From Bryobacterales bacterium (lineage in GTDB: Bacteria; Acidobacteriota; Terriglobia; Bryobacterales; Bryobacteraceae): a stretch of 64,000 nt of DNA. The DNA lies in assembly GCA_003166865.1 (NCBI GenBank), contig PMUP01000081.1:33331-97330 (forward strand), written 5' to 3'. This document shows positions 9,052-17,226 of this stretch, piece after piece (positions within the stretch are counted from its first letter, which is position 1; the number at the start of each line of letters is the position of its first letter). Below the pieces are notes generated by a model that was not told the origin of the DNA, ran no database searches, and saw only the letters and a list, made by a program, of their open reading frames with translations. The position numbers were made by a program, and so were the translations under genes.

Positions 9052-10322
9052 TTGACGGTACCTCTCAAAATCCACACGCCCGCGAGCGGCAGCACGGCAA
9101 CGGCGGTGCAGACCGCCGAGAACCCAAAATGATCCACCGAGGCGCCAATCAGCGGGGAGACGAACGTCTGCATCAGCGAATATGCGCAGGCGAGCAAAGA
9201 GATACTAAATGCCGCGCGCCCAGGACCGAACAAATCCAGGGGAATCACATTGAGACTGCCGATGACACCCTGGCAGGCGAATAGGCTCACTGCGATGGCG
9301 GCTATCGCCAGCGACGCCGAGTGCAAGTACGGGATGAAGGCGGTAATGAGGAAGAGGGGTGTACAGAGGACGCATATTCGCATTCTCGCCTTCAAAGCAT
9401 CCGCGCCACGCCGAATCCAGCGAAACGCGAGCAAGCCGCTAAACAGTCCTCCCAGCGTGCCGAAGATGGGTGGAATCCAGGCGAAGTTCCGGTTGGCGGC
9501 CGTTTGCGTCAAGTGATGCACCTGCACCAAATAGACGGTCGTCCAGTTCAGCCATAGGATGAAGACGGTCATGACGAGCGCGTAAGCAACCGCAACGCCC
9601 AGGAGTCGTCGATCGCGCAGCACTTTTCGAAGTGGAACTAGCGGGCCGGCAACTGCTGCGGTCCCGCTGGTTGGGATACGCCGGGCCGTGAACCACCACA
9701 GCGCGAGCCAGAGCAGTCCGAGCGATCCGGAAATCACGAATACGGAGCGCCAACCGTAGCGCGGCGCAACCAGGGCGACAAGCAAAGGAGCCGCGACGCT
9801 TCCGATGGTTAACGTCACCGAACCGGCCGCGTTCGCCAACCCCCACTCCGAGGGTCGCATGTAGCTTGCGTTGGCTTTGGAGAGAATTGGCAGCGCACAC
9901 GCTTCACCGAGCCCTAGCGAAGCACGAGAGACCAGCAGTCCTCCAAATGAAGTGGCCATACCGGTGGATATGCTGGCCGCCGACCACATGGCGATGGCGG
10001 TTATTACTCCCGCATTCAGTCCGACCCGATCCACAAAGAGCCCTGCTAGGGGAGTCATCAGCGCATATGCTAACGAGAACGCCGAGACCAGCGTGCCATA
10101 CTGCGTGTTGGAAAGATGGAAGGTTTGCTTGAGTGTGGGCGCTACCGCGGCCAGCAGTTGGCGATCGAGAAAATTGAGGACATTGGACAGTACAAAGACG
10201 CTGATAGCCAGCCAGCGCAGATTGGACACAACTCGCCGGCCAAGTCCGTCGACGGCACGGTCTGCCTCTCGCGGTGTCCTGGATTCCAGGACAGCTACGC
10301 GGTCAGGCTCCTGTATTGCCAT
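9048..10322 (-). CDS. MFS transporter, probable exporter for the NRPS-like product
   Basis: The product has about 424 residues with twelve predicted membrane helices. The loop after helix 2 carries a variant of the MFS A-motif (GLFVDRVG). The N-terminal helix ends in NFLDRQ, typical of the anion:cation symporter/hexuronate-type branch. ATG 10322 follows GGAG. An in-frame GTG at 10364 follows AGGGG, but it overlaps the -10 of the best promoter seen here, so 10322 is preferred. The end overlaps the NRPS-like start by 4 bp, which argues that the two work together, with this protein moving either the product out or a precursor in. Direction and substrate cannot be read from the sequence. Confidence 0.85.
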   Translation of the reverse strand: MAIQEPDRVAVLESRTPREADRAVDGLGRRVVSNLRWLAISVFVLSNVLNFLDRQLLAAVAPTLKQTFHLSNTQYGTLVSAFSLAYALMTPLAGLFVDRVGLNAGVITAIAMWSAASISTGMATSFGGLLVSRASLGLGEACALPILSKANASYMRPSEWGLANAAGSVTLTIGSVAAPLLVALVAPRYGWRSVFVISGSLGLLWLALWWFTARRIPTSGTAAVAGPLVPLRKVLRDRRLLGVAVAYALVMTVFILWLNWTTVYLVQVHHLTQTAANRNFAWIPPIFGTLGGLFSGLLAFRWIRRGADALKARMRICVLCTPLFLITAFIPYLHSASLAIAAIAVSLFACQGVIGSLNVIPLDLFGPGRAAFSISLLACAYSLMQTFVSPLIGASVDHFGFSAVCTAVAVLPLAGVWILRGTVK

Positions 10323-10362
10323 ATCGCTCCAGCGTTCCATTAACTTAGCATGGAATAACGGC

Positions 10363-10392
10363 ACGATAGCCCCTAACCTATGCTTCTGTCAA
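10363..10392 (-). promoter_or_regulatory. sigma-70-like promoter for the MFS/NRPS operon
   Basis: On the minus strand a perfect TTGACA (10387-10392) is followed after 18 bp by TATCGT (10363-10368). Transcription would begin just inside the upstream part of the open frame, which supports ATG 10322 as the MFS start. Confidence 0.4.
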
Positions 10393-10404
10393 TGGCGACA
10401 GGGC

Positions 10405-10414
10405 ACAGTACTGT
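10405..10414. promoter_or_regulatory. 10-bp perfect palindrome upstream of the MFS promoter
   Basis: ACAGTACTGT reads the same on both strands and sits 12 bp upstream of the TTGACA element. Its position suits an operator or activator site for the transporter/NRPS operon. No regulator gene is adjacent. Confidence 0.3.
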
Positions 10415-10472
10415 CTAAGGTGAATGGAAGGCAGCGACGGAGCACGCTACGCCGTTAGATGGGCATGGATAC

Positions 10473-10500
10473 AAAAAGGCCCCGCGTTTCCGCGAGGCCT
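10473..10500 (-). terminator. Rho-independent terminator after the 10524-11582 gene
   Basis: On the minus strand, AGGCCTCGCG, a GAAA loop and CGCGGGGCCT form a 10-bp stem with one G-U pair, followed directly by a run of T. It lies 24 bp after the stop of the gene at 10524 and insulates it from the MFS promoter. Confidence 0.8.
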
Positions 10501-10523
10501 CATCGACACCTGACTAGATGTTG

Positions 10524-11582
10524 TTACCAGCGGCGGCCGTAGCCCCAGCGTCCTCCAAAGTACACCGAGGGGCCGTAGAAATACGGGTACGGATAACCAT
10601 AGGCGTAGGGGTAGGGAGCATAGCCGCCATAATAGGGCGGTGGCGGACGGTATGGACCGTAAGCCGATCCGTACCCAGGACGCGGAGGCGCAACGCGCGC
10701 GTTGTAATCATATTGCGAGGCGAAGTGGAAGGCCTGTTGCGAATTGTCGACAACGATCGGCGTCTGCATGCTAAACGTCAGCGGAGTTTCGGGATAGACC
10801 ACCGTTGGCCGGCCACGCGTCAGCAGAACGCCGATGGTGGATACCACCAGCCCCGCCGCCGCGCCGACTCCCGCGCCCACGCCGCCGTTCACTCCAGCGC
10901 CGATGGCCGCGCCGGCTGCGGTAGTGGCTCCGATGGCGAAGGCGTCACGTCCGTAAGAGGTGTTGCCTTTGCGGTCGATCAACTGCGTTTTCACTTGAAT
11001 CTGGCGGCCGTCGGCAAGCTGGATCCCGGTGAGCTCCAATTTCAAGTGCGAAACGCCCGACACACGTCCGGCCTTCTGCGCTTCAGTAACGATTCCGGTC
11101 ACGGTCTGGCCGCGCCGCGCGATCAGCAATCCATTCGCGATGATCGGTTCCAGCAACGTGCCTGTGAACGCGTCGCCGGTTTGATTGCGATCGCTGGATA
11201 GAGGCTCGTTCACGCGAACCGTCACCCAGGTATTCGCCGGCAGCGTGATGGTGGTCGGGACATAGCGTTGCTGGGGAGGCGGACCTTGCGAGGCGTACGG
11301 CGATGGCGCCGGACCCTGCGGTTGCGGTGGACCTTGCTCGTCGAGGGGCGCCGGCGGCGCCGGAATTGGCGCTGGGCCCGCGGACGGATCCGGCGCACCC
11401 TGGGCATCTTGATCCGGAGGGGGCTGATCCTGCGGCTGGAACTTGCGCCATCCGCCTGAAGTTGCTGGGCCAGAAGTAGACGGGGGCGCAGATTGATTGG
11501 CATCCTGAGCCAAGCCCGGCAGCGTGGCGACCACGGACAGGGCTAGAACAGAAGCGGCAATCGATGTAAATTTAGTCTTCAT
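10524..11582 (-). CDS. secreted Pro/Gly/Tyr-rich protein with a glycine-zipper-like segment
   Basis: The product has 352 residues from ATG 11582 (preceded by GAGAGG; the longer frame to 11645 is rejected). A signal peptide (MKTKFTSIAASVLALSVVATLPGLA) is followed by about 80 residues rich in Pro, Gln and Gly. A beta-rich central domain has TITLPANTWVTVRVNEPLS, GDAFTGTLLEP and GVSHLKLELTGIQLADG. A glycine-rich segment (AAGAAIGAGVNGGVGAG) could insert in the outer membrane. The C-terminal tail is almost only Pro, Tyr and Gly. The middle block is common in acidobacterial secreted proteins of unknown role. A cell-envelope structural function is inferred. It carries its own terminator at 10473. Confidence 0.75.
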   Translation of the reverse strand: MKTKFTSIAASVLALSVVATLPGLAQDANQSAPPSTSGPATSGGWRKFQPQDQPPPDQDAQGAPDPSAGPAPIPAPPAPLDEQGPPQPQGPAPSPYASQGPPPQQRYVPTTITLPANTWVTVRVNEPLSSDRNQTGDAFTGTLLEPIIANGLLIARRGQTVTGIVTEAQKAGRVSGVSHLKLELTGIQLADGRQIQVKTQLIDRKGNTSYGRDAFAIGATTAAGAAIGAGVNGGVGAGVGAAAGLVVSTIGVLLTRGRPTVVYPETPLTFSMQTPIVVDNSQQAFHFASQYDYNARVAPPRPGYGSAYGPYRPPPPYYGGYAPYPYAYGYPYPYFYGPSVYFGGRWGYGRRW

Positions 11583-11717
11583 GATAATCGTGCCTCTCAA
11601 ACCAATTTTAGATGCATCTGAGTTGCCATGACTAAGTATCTGCAAAAGAATAACTTGTCGTGAGGAGCTTTGGTTGAGGAAAACCAGAGCTGGTGCATTT
11701 GAGCCACTGAGCCCACA

Positions 11718-12710
11718 TTAACGGCTGGCGTAATACCCATCGCGCGTCTCCACTCGCAGTCCCGGTTGTTTAGTAGCCAAGTGAATCTTACGATAACCCG
11801 GCTCCGCGTCTGGCTTGTCGGGCGTGTAACCCACACTATATTGATTCCGCAGCTCTTCCTCAAGTTCCGTATAGATCGCCGAGATCGGCTTGCTGTCGGA
11901 TACTTCGAAGAAGCTCCCGCCGGTCTCGCGCGAGAGCCGTTGCAGGATCTCCTCTCCATCCACGCCAGAATACCTGCCGTGGTAATCCCGTCGGCGGCCG
12001 CTCTGCATCTCGGGATCGGAGAACAGGATGGAATAGACCAGCGCATCGGCGCGTTGGGCGGATTCAATGGCACGCGCCAAACTGACTTTGCTGCCGGTGT
12101 CGACACCGTCGGTCAGCACGATGAGCGCCTTTCGGCCGGACAACTTTCGCTCATCCTTTCTGATCACCTCCTCGGATGCGAGCAGCACCGAGTCGTATAG
12201 CTGGGTTCCACCCCCTCTCCAGCGGCCAGCGTCCGGGCCACCGCGCCGGTCGCCATAGCGCGGTCCGCGCGTGGGAGTCTCAAGCTCTGCCAGAGCGTCG
12301 TCGAGTTTCTGGCGCGACGATGTGAGGTCCTGTAACAGCTCGACTTCGCGATCGAAGTGAATCACGAACGCGCGATCCTTGTCCGGGCGGAGCACCTGGC
12401 TGAGGAAGCGGTAGCTGGCCGCACGCTCCTCGCCCAGGACACGGCGCTGGCTGATGCTGGTATCGATCAACAGGCCGAGGGTCAGGGGCAGGCCGGACTC
12501 CTGCGAGAAATAGCGGATGGTCTGCGGCCGGCCGTCTTCTTCGAGCGTGAAATCTTCCTTGGTCAGGTTGCGAACCACGTGGCTTTGAGCATCGTGAACC
12601 GTGGCGAACAGGTTGACGACGCGGACGTCCGTGGAGAAGGTGGTAGGGGCGTCCTGGGCGTAAAGCACCGCGCATAAGGTGCACAGAAACAATCGCTTAG
12701 ATATTGACAT
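11718..12710 (-). CDS. VWFA-related acidobacterial secreted protein
   Basis: The product has 330 residues from ATG 12710. A signal peptide (MSISKRLFLCTLCAVLYAQ) leads to the family N-terminal strand block (VRVVNLFATVHD, NLTKEDFTLEEDG). A von Willebrand A domain follows: LTLGLLIDTSISQR is a MIDAS-like D-x-S-x-S/Q start, LIVLTDGVDTGS supplies the second MIDAS region, and GGGTQLYDSV supplies the conserved threonine. The C-terminus has YSVGYTPD, typical of TIGR03436-like proteins. It probably binds a divalent metal and a ligand outside the cell. It starts 1 bp after the acyltransferase stop, so it is the last gene of the operon from 15846 down. The partial gene at 1-867 is a paralog. Confidence 0.85.
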   Translation of the reverse strand: MSISKRLFLCTLCAVLYAQDAPTTFSTDVRVVNLFATVHDAQSHVVRNLTKEDFTLEEDGRPQTIRYFSQESGLPLTLGLLIDTSISQRRVLGEERAASYRFLSQVLRPDKDRAFVIHFDREVELLQDLTSSRQKLDDALAELETPTRGPRYGDRRGGPDAGRWRGGGTQLYDSVLLASEEVIRKDERKLSGRKALIVLTDGVDTGSKVSLARAIESAQRADALVYSILFSDPEMQSGRRRDYHGRYSGVDGEEILQRLSRETGGSFFEVSDSKPISAIYTELEEELRNQYSVGYTPDKPDAEPGYRKIHLATKQPGLRVETRDGYYASR

Positions 12711-12711
12711 C

Positions 12712-13575
12712 TCAAGTATTTTCGTAAAGGCTTGGCTGGCCTTCAGGCCGGGTTTTCCAGCGGCGGTGAATCCAGAGCCATTGGCCGGGATGCTCGCGGA
12801 TGACGCGTTCGAGCAACGCGTGGAGGCGGCGAGTGTCCTCGGCGGCGTCACCCGATATCTCAAGTGGAGGATGAAATTTAAGGACGTACATTCCTTCGTT
12901 CTCAGACCATACAGCGTAGCCGAGGATGACGGCCGCGCCGGTTCGTGCAGCGATCTTTACAAAGGCGGTGTTGGCGCATGCGGGCGTGCCAAAGAAGTCG
13001 ACAAAGACGCCTTCTTGCAACGAAGTGTTCTGGTCGATTAGAACCCCGACCGCCTCGTTTTGATGCAGTGCTCGGAAGACGGCTCGCGCGCCGTCCCATT
13101 TCACGATGAGGTGATTGCCCGAAAGCTGGCGGCGGTCTTCGACCAGGCGATCAATGCCGGGATTGTCGAGCGGGCGGATCATGATGTGCATTGGCTCGGT
13201 CATGAGCGCGTGCGCGAAGGCGCTCAGTTCCCAGTTGCCGAAATGAGCGGTGGCGAAGAGGATGCCGCGCCCGGCCTTCTTCGCTTCGAGATAGTGCTCC
13301 AAGCCTTCATAGCGGATTAGGTTATGAATGTTCTCTCGATTGAGTTCGGGGAAACGCGCGAAGGTGGCGATGAGTCGCGCGATGGAGCGGAAGACTTCAT
13401 CGGTGATGGCCCGGCGCTCGGCCGTGGATTTCTCCGGGTACCCGAGTGCGAGGTTGCGCATCGCGGTTCGGCGTAATCGGGGGATCGCGAGATCCAGCAA
13501 CAAAACGTAGAAGCGAGCCAGCGCGAACGGTGCGTGGGCCAGCGACCACAATAGAAACTTGGCTACTCTATCCAA
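12712..13575 (-). CDS. lysophospholipid/lipid A acyltransferase (LpxL/HtrB family)
   Basis: The product has 287 residues and starts at TTG 13575, overlapping the end of mnmA by 13 bp. An N-terminal hydrophobic helix (KFLLWSLAHAPFALARFYVLLLDLA) anchors it in the inner membrane. The catalytic H-x4-E motif is seen in ATAHFGNWE, and the second acyltransferase block lies around MIRPLDNPGIDRLV. The end (HPGQWLWIHRRWKTRP) is the family's conserved C-terminus. Members transfer a second acyl chain onto lipid A or a related glycolipid. Which acceptor is used in an acidobacterium cannot be told. Its place between mnmA and a VWFA gene is a co-transcription arrangement, not a functional clue. Confidence 0.85.
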   Translation of the reverse strand: MDRVAKFLLWSLAHAPFALARFYVLLLDLAIPRLRRTAMRNLALGYPEKSTAERRAITDEVFRSIARLIATFARFPELNRENIHNLIRYEGLEHYLEAKKAGRGILFATAHFGNWELSAFAHALMTEPMHIMIRPLDNPGIDRLVEDRRQLSGNHLIVKWDGARAVFRALHQNEAVGVLIDQNTSLQEGVFVDFFGTPACANTAFVKIAARTGAAVILGYAVWSENEGMYVLKFHPPLEISGDAAEDTRRLHALLERVIREHPGQWLWIHRRWKTRPEGQPSLYENT

Positions 13576-14693
13576 CCACCACCCAAAACAAGTTCGCCAT
13601 CGTAGAGCACCGCGGCCTGGCCGGGAGTGACGGCGCGCTGCGGCTCGTCAAAATGGATTTCGATGCGCGTGGCGTCGTTGTTGCCAATTGGATACACGGT
13701 GGCTTCGGCCGCGAGATGCCTGTTGCGGATCTTGACTTGGGCGCGGATGGGCGCCCCAGCGGTAACAGTGCCGGGCGCGATCGAGATCCAGTTCATGTCC
13801 TTCGCCGAGAGTTTGGCTCGCAGCAAGTCTTCATCGCGGCCGACGATCACGCGTTGCGAGGCTGGTTCAGTAGCGATGACATAAAGCGGCTCGCCCGCCG
13901 CGACGCGCAGGCCGCGCCGCTGGCCGACGGTGAAGTGATGCACGCCCGTGTGTTCGCCGAGCACCCGGCCGTTGGTATCGCGAATTTCGCCCTGTGTCTT
14001 TTCCGGGGCGATACCGCGCTCGCGAAAATAGGCGTCGATGAAGGCCGCGTAGTCGCCGTTGGGAACGAAGCAGATCTCCTGGCTATCGGGCTTCGCGGCG
14101 ACCGGCAATCCCAACTCGCGAGCCAGTTCGCGCACTTGCGGCTTGGTGTATCCGCCCAGCGGAAAATCGGTCCGCGCCAATTGCTCCTGCTTCAGGCCGA
14201 AGAGAAAATAAGTTTGATCCTTGGAGTGGTCCGCGCCCCGGCTCATCTGATAGCGGCCGCTTGCGTCGTCAAAGCCGATGCGCGCGTAGTGGCCCGTGGC
14301 GATGCGCGAAGCACCCACGCCCGAGGCCAGATCGAGGAACTGATCGAACTTGATGAAGTTGTTGCACAACGTGCAGGGAATCGGCGTGCGGCCGGCCAAA
14401 TAATCATCGATGAACGGTTTGACCACTTGCTCTTCGAAGCCCGACTCGAAGTTGACCACGTAATAGGGAATGCCGAGATGTTGCGCGACGTGGCGCGCAT
14501 CGTAGACGTCGTCGAGCGAGCAACAGCGGCCCGTTGCGCCGCCCTCGGGCACAAGCTCCGGCAAGCGGCGCTGATTCCAGAGCTGCATCGTTAAGCCTAC
14601 AATGCGCTGGCCGCGGCGCTGCAATAATCCCGCGACGACCGAGCTGTCGACTCCTCCGGACATTGCCACTGCGATAGGGGCGGTATCAGGCAC
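13563..14693 (-). CDS. mnmA: tRNA-specific 2-thiouridylase MnmA
   Basis: This enzyme puts sulfur on uridine-34 of tRNA Lys, Glu and Gln, using ATP and persulfide sulfur. The PP-loop SGGVDSS lies at residues 12-18. The nucleophile cysteine is C110 (TLCNNFIKF), and the second catalytic cysteine is in SQEICFVPNGDY. GQRRGLRVA is in the central domain, and the C-terminal beta barrel ends in AVLYDGELVLGGGWI. GTG 14693 gives 376 residues, the family length; ATG 14747 would add a non-family leader inside the upstream gene. It overlaps the cysteine desulfurase stop by 8 bp, so the sulfur donor and the thiolase are made together. Confidence 0.93.
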   Translation of the reverse strand: MPDTAPIAVAMSGGVDSSVVAGLLQRRGQRIVGLTMQLWNQRRLPELVPEGGATGRCCSLDDVYDARHVAQHLGIPYYVVNFESGFEEQVVKPFIDDYLAGRTPIPCTLCNNFIKFDQFLDLASGVGASRIATGHYARIGFDDASGRYQMSRGADHSKDQTYFLFGLKQEQLARTDFPLGGYTKPQVRELARELGLPVAAKPDSQEICFVPNGDYAAFIDAYFRERGIAPEKTQGEIRDTNGRVLGEHTGVHHFTVGQRRGLRVAAGEPLYVIATEPASQRVIVGRDEDLLRAKLSAKDMNWISIAPGTVTAGAPIRAQVKIRNRHLAAEATVYPIGNNDATRIEIHFDEPQRAVTPGQAAVLYDGELVLGGGWIE

Positions 14694-15846
14694 TGGTGTA
14701 GGTCGGCGAAAGCTTTCGCAATTGCGCTGCGGACTGGACGACGGCATCGATCAACGCGTCCACTTGCTCTGCATTGTTTGAAGCACCAAGCGAAAACCGC
14801 AAACTGGCGCGGGCGCGCTCCGGAGCGAGGCCCATGGCGAGCAGCACATGCGATGGCTCGACCGCGCCGCTGGAACACGCCGAACCGCTCGAAACCGCGA
14901 AGCCTTTGAGGTCGAGCGAAATCACCAGAGCCTCGCCTTCCAGGCCGTCGAAATAAATGTTGGTGGTGTTGGGCGTCCGCTCTCCGGCGCCATTGACTCC
15001 CGAGTCCGGAACGCGCGCGAGGATTCCAGTTTCGAGACGATCACGCAGGGCTTCCAGGCGAGCCGTCTCGATCGGCAGCGTGTCGCGGGCGAACGCCGCC
15101 GCTTTCTCCATCGCCACGGCGCTCGGAACGTTTTCCGTACCCGGCCGCCGCTCGCGCTCGTGCTTGCCGCCAAATTGGATGGGCCGCAGCTTGGTGCCAT
15201 TCTTGACGTACAACGCGCCGATGCCCTTGGGCGCATAAAACTTGTGGCCGCTGATCGAGTAGAGATCCACGCCGAGCGCCTCGACATCGACCGGAATCTT
15301 GCCCGCCGCCTGCACGCCATCGGAATGCATTAACGCGCCGGCTTCATGCGCTAGGGCCGAGATCTCGGCGATCGGCTGCAGCGTGCCCGTTTCATTGTTC
15401 GCGTGCATCACGGAGACCAGCATCGTCTCGGGTTTCAACGCCCGGCGAATGTCGTCAGGGTCAATCAGGCCGTCGGAGGCGGGCCGAACATAGGTCACGT
15501 CCATGCCCGTGCGCTCCAGCTCCCGGCAGGGATTCAGCACAGCCGGATGCTCGATGGCAGTGGTGATGACGTGCTTGTGGGGCGAACCATTCGCCTGGAC
15601 GGAGCCCAGAATCGCGAGGTTGTCCGCCTCCGTTCCGCCGCTGGTAAACACCAGTTCCTTGGGCTCGCAGCCGAGCAAAGCGGCCATTTCGCGGCGGGCG
15701 GCTTCCAGACGTTGTTTCGCTAATTGACCGTCCTGGTGGATACTGGAGGCGTTGCCGGGCACTTCAAGTAGCGCTGAAACGAGCACCTCTAGTACTGGCT
15801 GAGATACCGGGGTGGTCGCGTTGTGATCAAAGTAGAAACGCCGCAC
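14686..15846 (-). CDS. cysteine desulfurase (NifS/IscS family)
   Basis: This PLP enzyme takes sulfur from L-cysteine as a persulfide. The motifs follow in order: FDHNATTP at the N-terminus, FTSGGTEADN, TTAIEHPAV with the conserved His, HSDGVQAAGK, SGHKFYAPKGIG with the PLP lysine, and SSGSACSSG with the loop cysteine that carries the persulfide. GTG 15846 gives the usual start RRFYFDHNATTP and 386 residues; the open frame extends to 15960 but that part is not family sequence and overlaps the small gene at 15891. The gene is first in an overlapping operon with mnmA, so its main client is probably tRNA thiolation. An IscS-type housekeeping role cannot be excluded. Confidence 0.92.
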   Translation of the reverse strand: MRRFYFDHNATTPVSQPVLEVLVSALLEVPGNASSIHQDGQLAKQRLEAARREMAALLGCEPKELVFTSGGTEADNLAILGSVQANGSPHKHVITTAIEHPAVLNPCRELERTGMDVTYVRPASDGLIDPDDIRRALKPETMLVSVMHANNETGTLQPIAEISALAHEAGALMHSDGVQAAGKIPVDVEALGVDLYSISGHKFYAPKGIGALYVKNGTKLRPIQFGGKHERERRPGTENVPSAVAMEKAAAFARDTLPIETARLEALRDRLETGILARVPDSGVNGAGERTPNTTNIYFDGLEGEALVISLDLKGFAVSSGSACSSGAVEPSHVLLAMGLAPERARASLRFSLGASNNAEQVDALIDAVVQSAAQLRKLSPTYTSA

Positions 15847-15890
15847 TTCATTTATCAGTTTAACAGTGATAGGTGCGCGGGGAAGGCGGC

Positions 15891-16100
15891 TTATAGCGCT
15901 TCCAGGTGCTTCAACCGGGCGTCGAGCACCTCTTCGACCCGGCGAAGGTCCGAACGCCACGTTTCGCGCATGTCCGCAAAGCGCGCGTCCATATGACCGC
16001 GAAGATCGTTGAGCCGGGAATTGTTGACAAGAATCCCGGCCAGCACCGCCAGTGTGGGTACACCCACTGCGAGTGCCGTTTGAATGGAGGCATCAGCCAT
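15891..16100 (-). CDS. small membrane-anchored coiled-coil protein
   Basis: The product has 69 residues: a single transmembrane helix (LAVGVPTLAVLAGILV) followed by a charged helix with a regular heptad pattern (RLNDLRGHMDARFADMRETW and on). The ATG at 16100 is preferred; an in-frame TTG lies at 16109. It sits 44 bp before the cysteine desulfurase on the same strand and could share its transcript. Proteins of this layout are frequent in acidobacteria and have no known function; some resemble phage holin-like or spacer proteins. The hydrophobic and heptad pattern supports it being real. Confidence 0.6.
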   Translation of the reverse strand: MADASIQTALAVGVPTLAVLAGILVNNSRLNDLRGHMDARFADMRETWRSDLRRVEEVLDARLKHLEAL

Positions 16101-16196
16101 TTGATTCAAGTCTAACCGAAATGCGGGAGACCGCGTGAAGCGTTACGAGTCTCGCCTCTGTTGAAACCGGGGCATATAATGACACGTAGGAACATC

Positions 16197-17183
16197 ATGA
16201 GCACAAATTCTGCGCTTCGGGTTGGCATCCTAGCAGTGACGGCCGCGCTGGCGGGTACCGCGACCGCAACGGCCGAGACCTTCCACGCCACGATCGTCAC
16301 CGAGGACGGTTCGCCGCTGTCCACTTCGCCGCAGATTATCCCCTCGCTTTCGGAGCGGCTCGAGAGTGAATGCGTGATCGTGAACATCTTCGGCAACGGC
16401 AGCATACAATACGCCGTCAACTACCGCTCCCGGCCGTACGATCCGTCGACGGTGGACCTGTGCTCGGTCACGATCCGATTGAAGGGTTTTCAGACGGCTC
16501 AGGTGACCTTGCGGAATGACGCAACGATTGTGCTGAAGCATTCCGGCGTCCTGCGGGAAGGCTCGACAGTGACGGCCAGCTCGTTGAACGCGCCCGAGCC
16601 GGCCAAGAAGGCGTTCGGTAAGGGTGTGAATGCCATGGGCGATGAGAAATGGGCCGCGGCGCAGAAGGATTTCGAGAAGGCGGTGGAAATCTACCCGGAG
16701 TATGCCATGGCGTGGAGCGATCTGGGCGAGGCGCTGAAGCGCCAATCGAAACCGACCGAAGCGCGCGCGGCGTGGGAGAAGGCGGTGGCTGTGGATCCCA
16801 AGTACATCAAGCCGTATGTGCAGTTGACCATGCTCGATCTGGAGGAAAAGCACGCGGAGGACGCGGCGACGATTGCCGGCAAGGCCGTGGCCATGAATCC
16901 TCTGGAGTTTCCCGATCTCTATTTCTACAATGCGATGGCGAACTACAATCTGAAGCACTACGATGTGGCGGAGACGAGCGCGCGACGCGCGACCGAACTC
17001 GACACCGCGCACGAGATTCCGCGCGCCGAATTGCTGCTGGGTTCCGTGCTGGCGGCCAGAGGCGACCGCTCCGGGGCGCTGCAACATTTCAGGAAGTACC
17101 TGGAGATGGTTCCGAAAGCGCAGGACGCCGAGCAGGTGAGGCGAGCCATCGCGCAGCTGGAAGCTCCGGGAGACGCGAAGTAA
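16197..17183 (+). CDS. secreted tetratricopeptide-repeat protein
   Basis: The product has 328 residues from ATG 16197, with TAGGA six bases upstream and the signal peptide beginning there. The first 130 mature residues form a beta-rich domain resembling a carboxypeptidase-regulatory or adhesin fold (FHATIVTEDGSPL, DLCSVTIRLKGFQ). After a linker come about four TPR units: KDFEKAVEIYPEY, ARAAWEKAVAVDPKY, ATIAGKAVAMNP and ALQHFRKYLEMVPK. Such proteins act as periplasmic scaffolds. The partner is unknown. The gene stands alone between two minus-strand units. Confidence 0.8.
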   Translation: MSTNSALRVGILAVTAALAGTATATAETFHATIVTEDGSPLSTSPQIIPSLSERLESECVIVNIFGNGSIQYAVNYRSRPYDPSTVDLCSVTIRLKGFQTAQVTLRNDATIVLKHSGVLREGSTVTASSLNAPEPAKKAFGKGVNAMGDEKWAAAQKDFEKAVEIYPEYAMAWSDLGEALKRQSKPTEARAAWEKAVAVDPKYIKPYVQLTMLDLEEKHAEDAATIAGKAVAMNPLEFPDLYFYNAMANYNLKHYDVAETSARRATELDTAHEIPRAELLLGSVLAARGDRSGALQHFRKYLEMVPKAQDAEQVRRAIAQLEAPGDAK

Positions 17184-17226
17184 TTCCCGGCTCCCTCGGC
17201 CCTTGAATAGGGTTCACGGTAGCGCC

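Noticed and set aside
13446..14594. 382-codon plus-strand frame across mnmA
   Set aside because: It is the mirror of the mnmA coding frame. The opposite strand has full family motifs and overlaps properly with its neighbours.
16230..17087. 285-codon minus-strand frame opposite the TPR protein
   Set aside because: Arg/His-rich composition and no motif; it mirrors the TPR codons.
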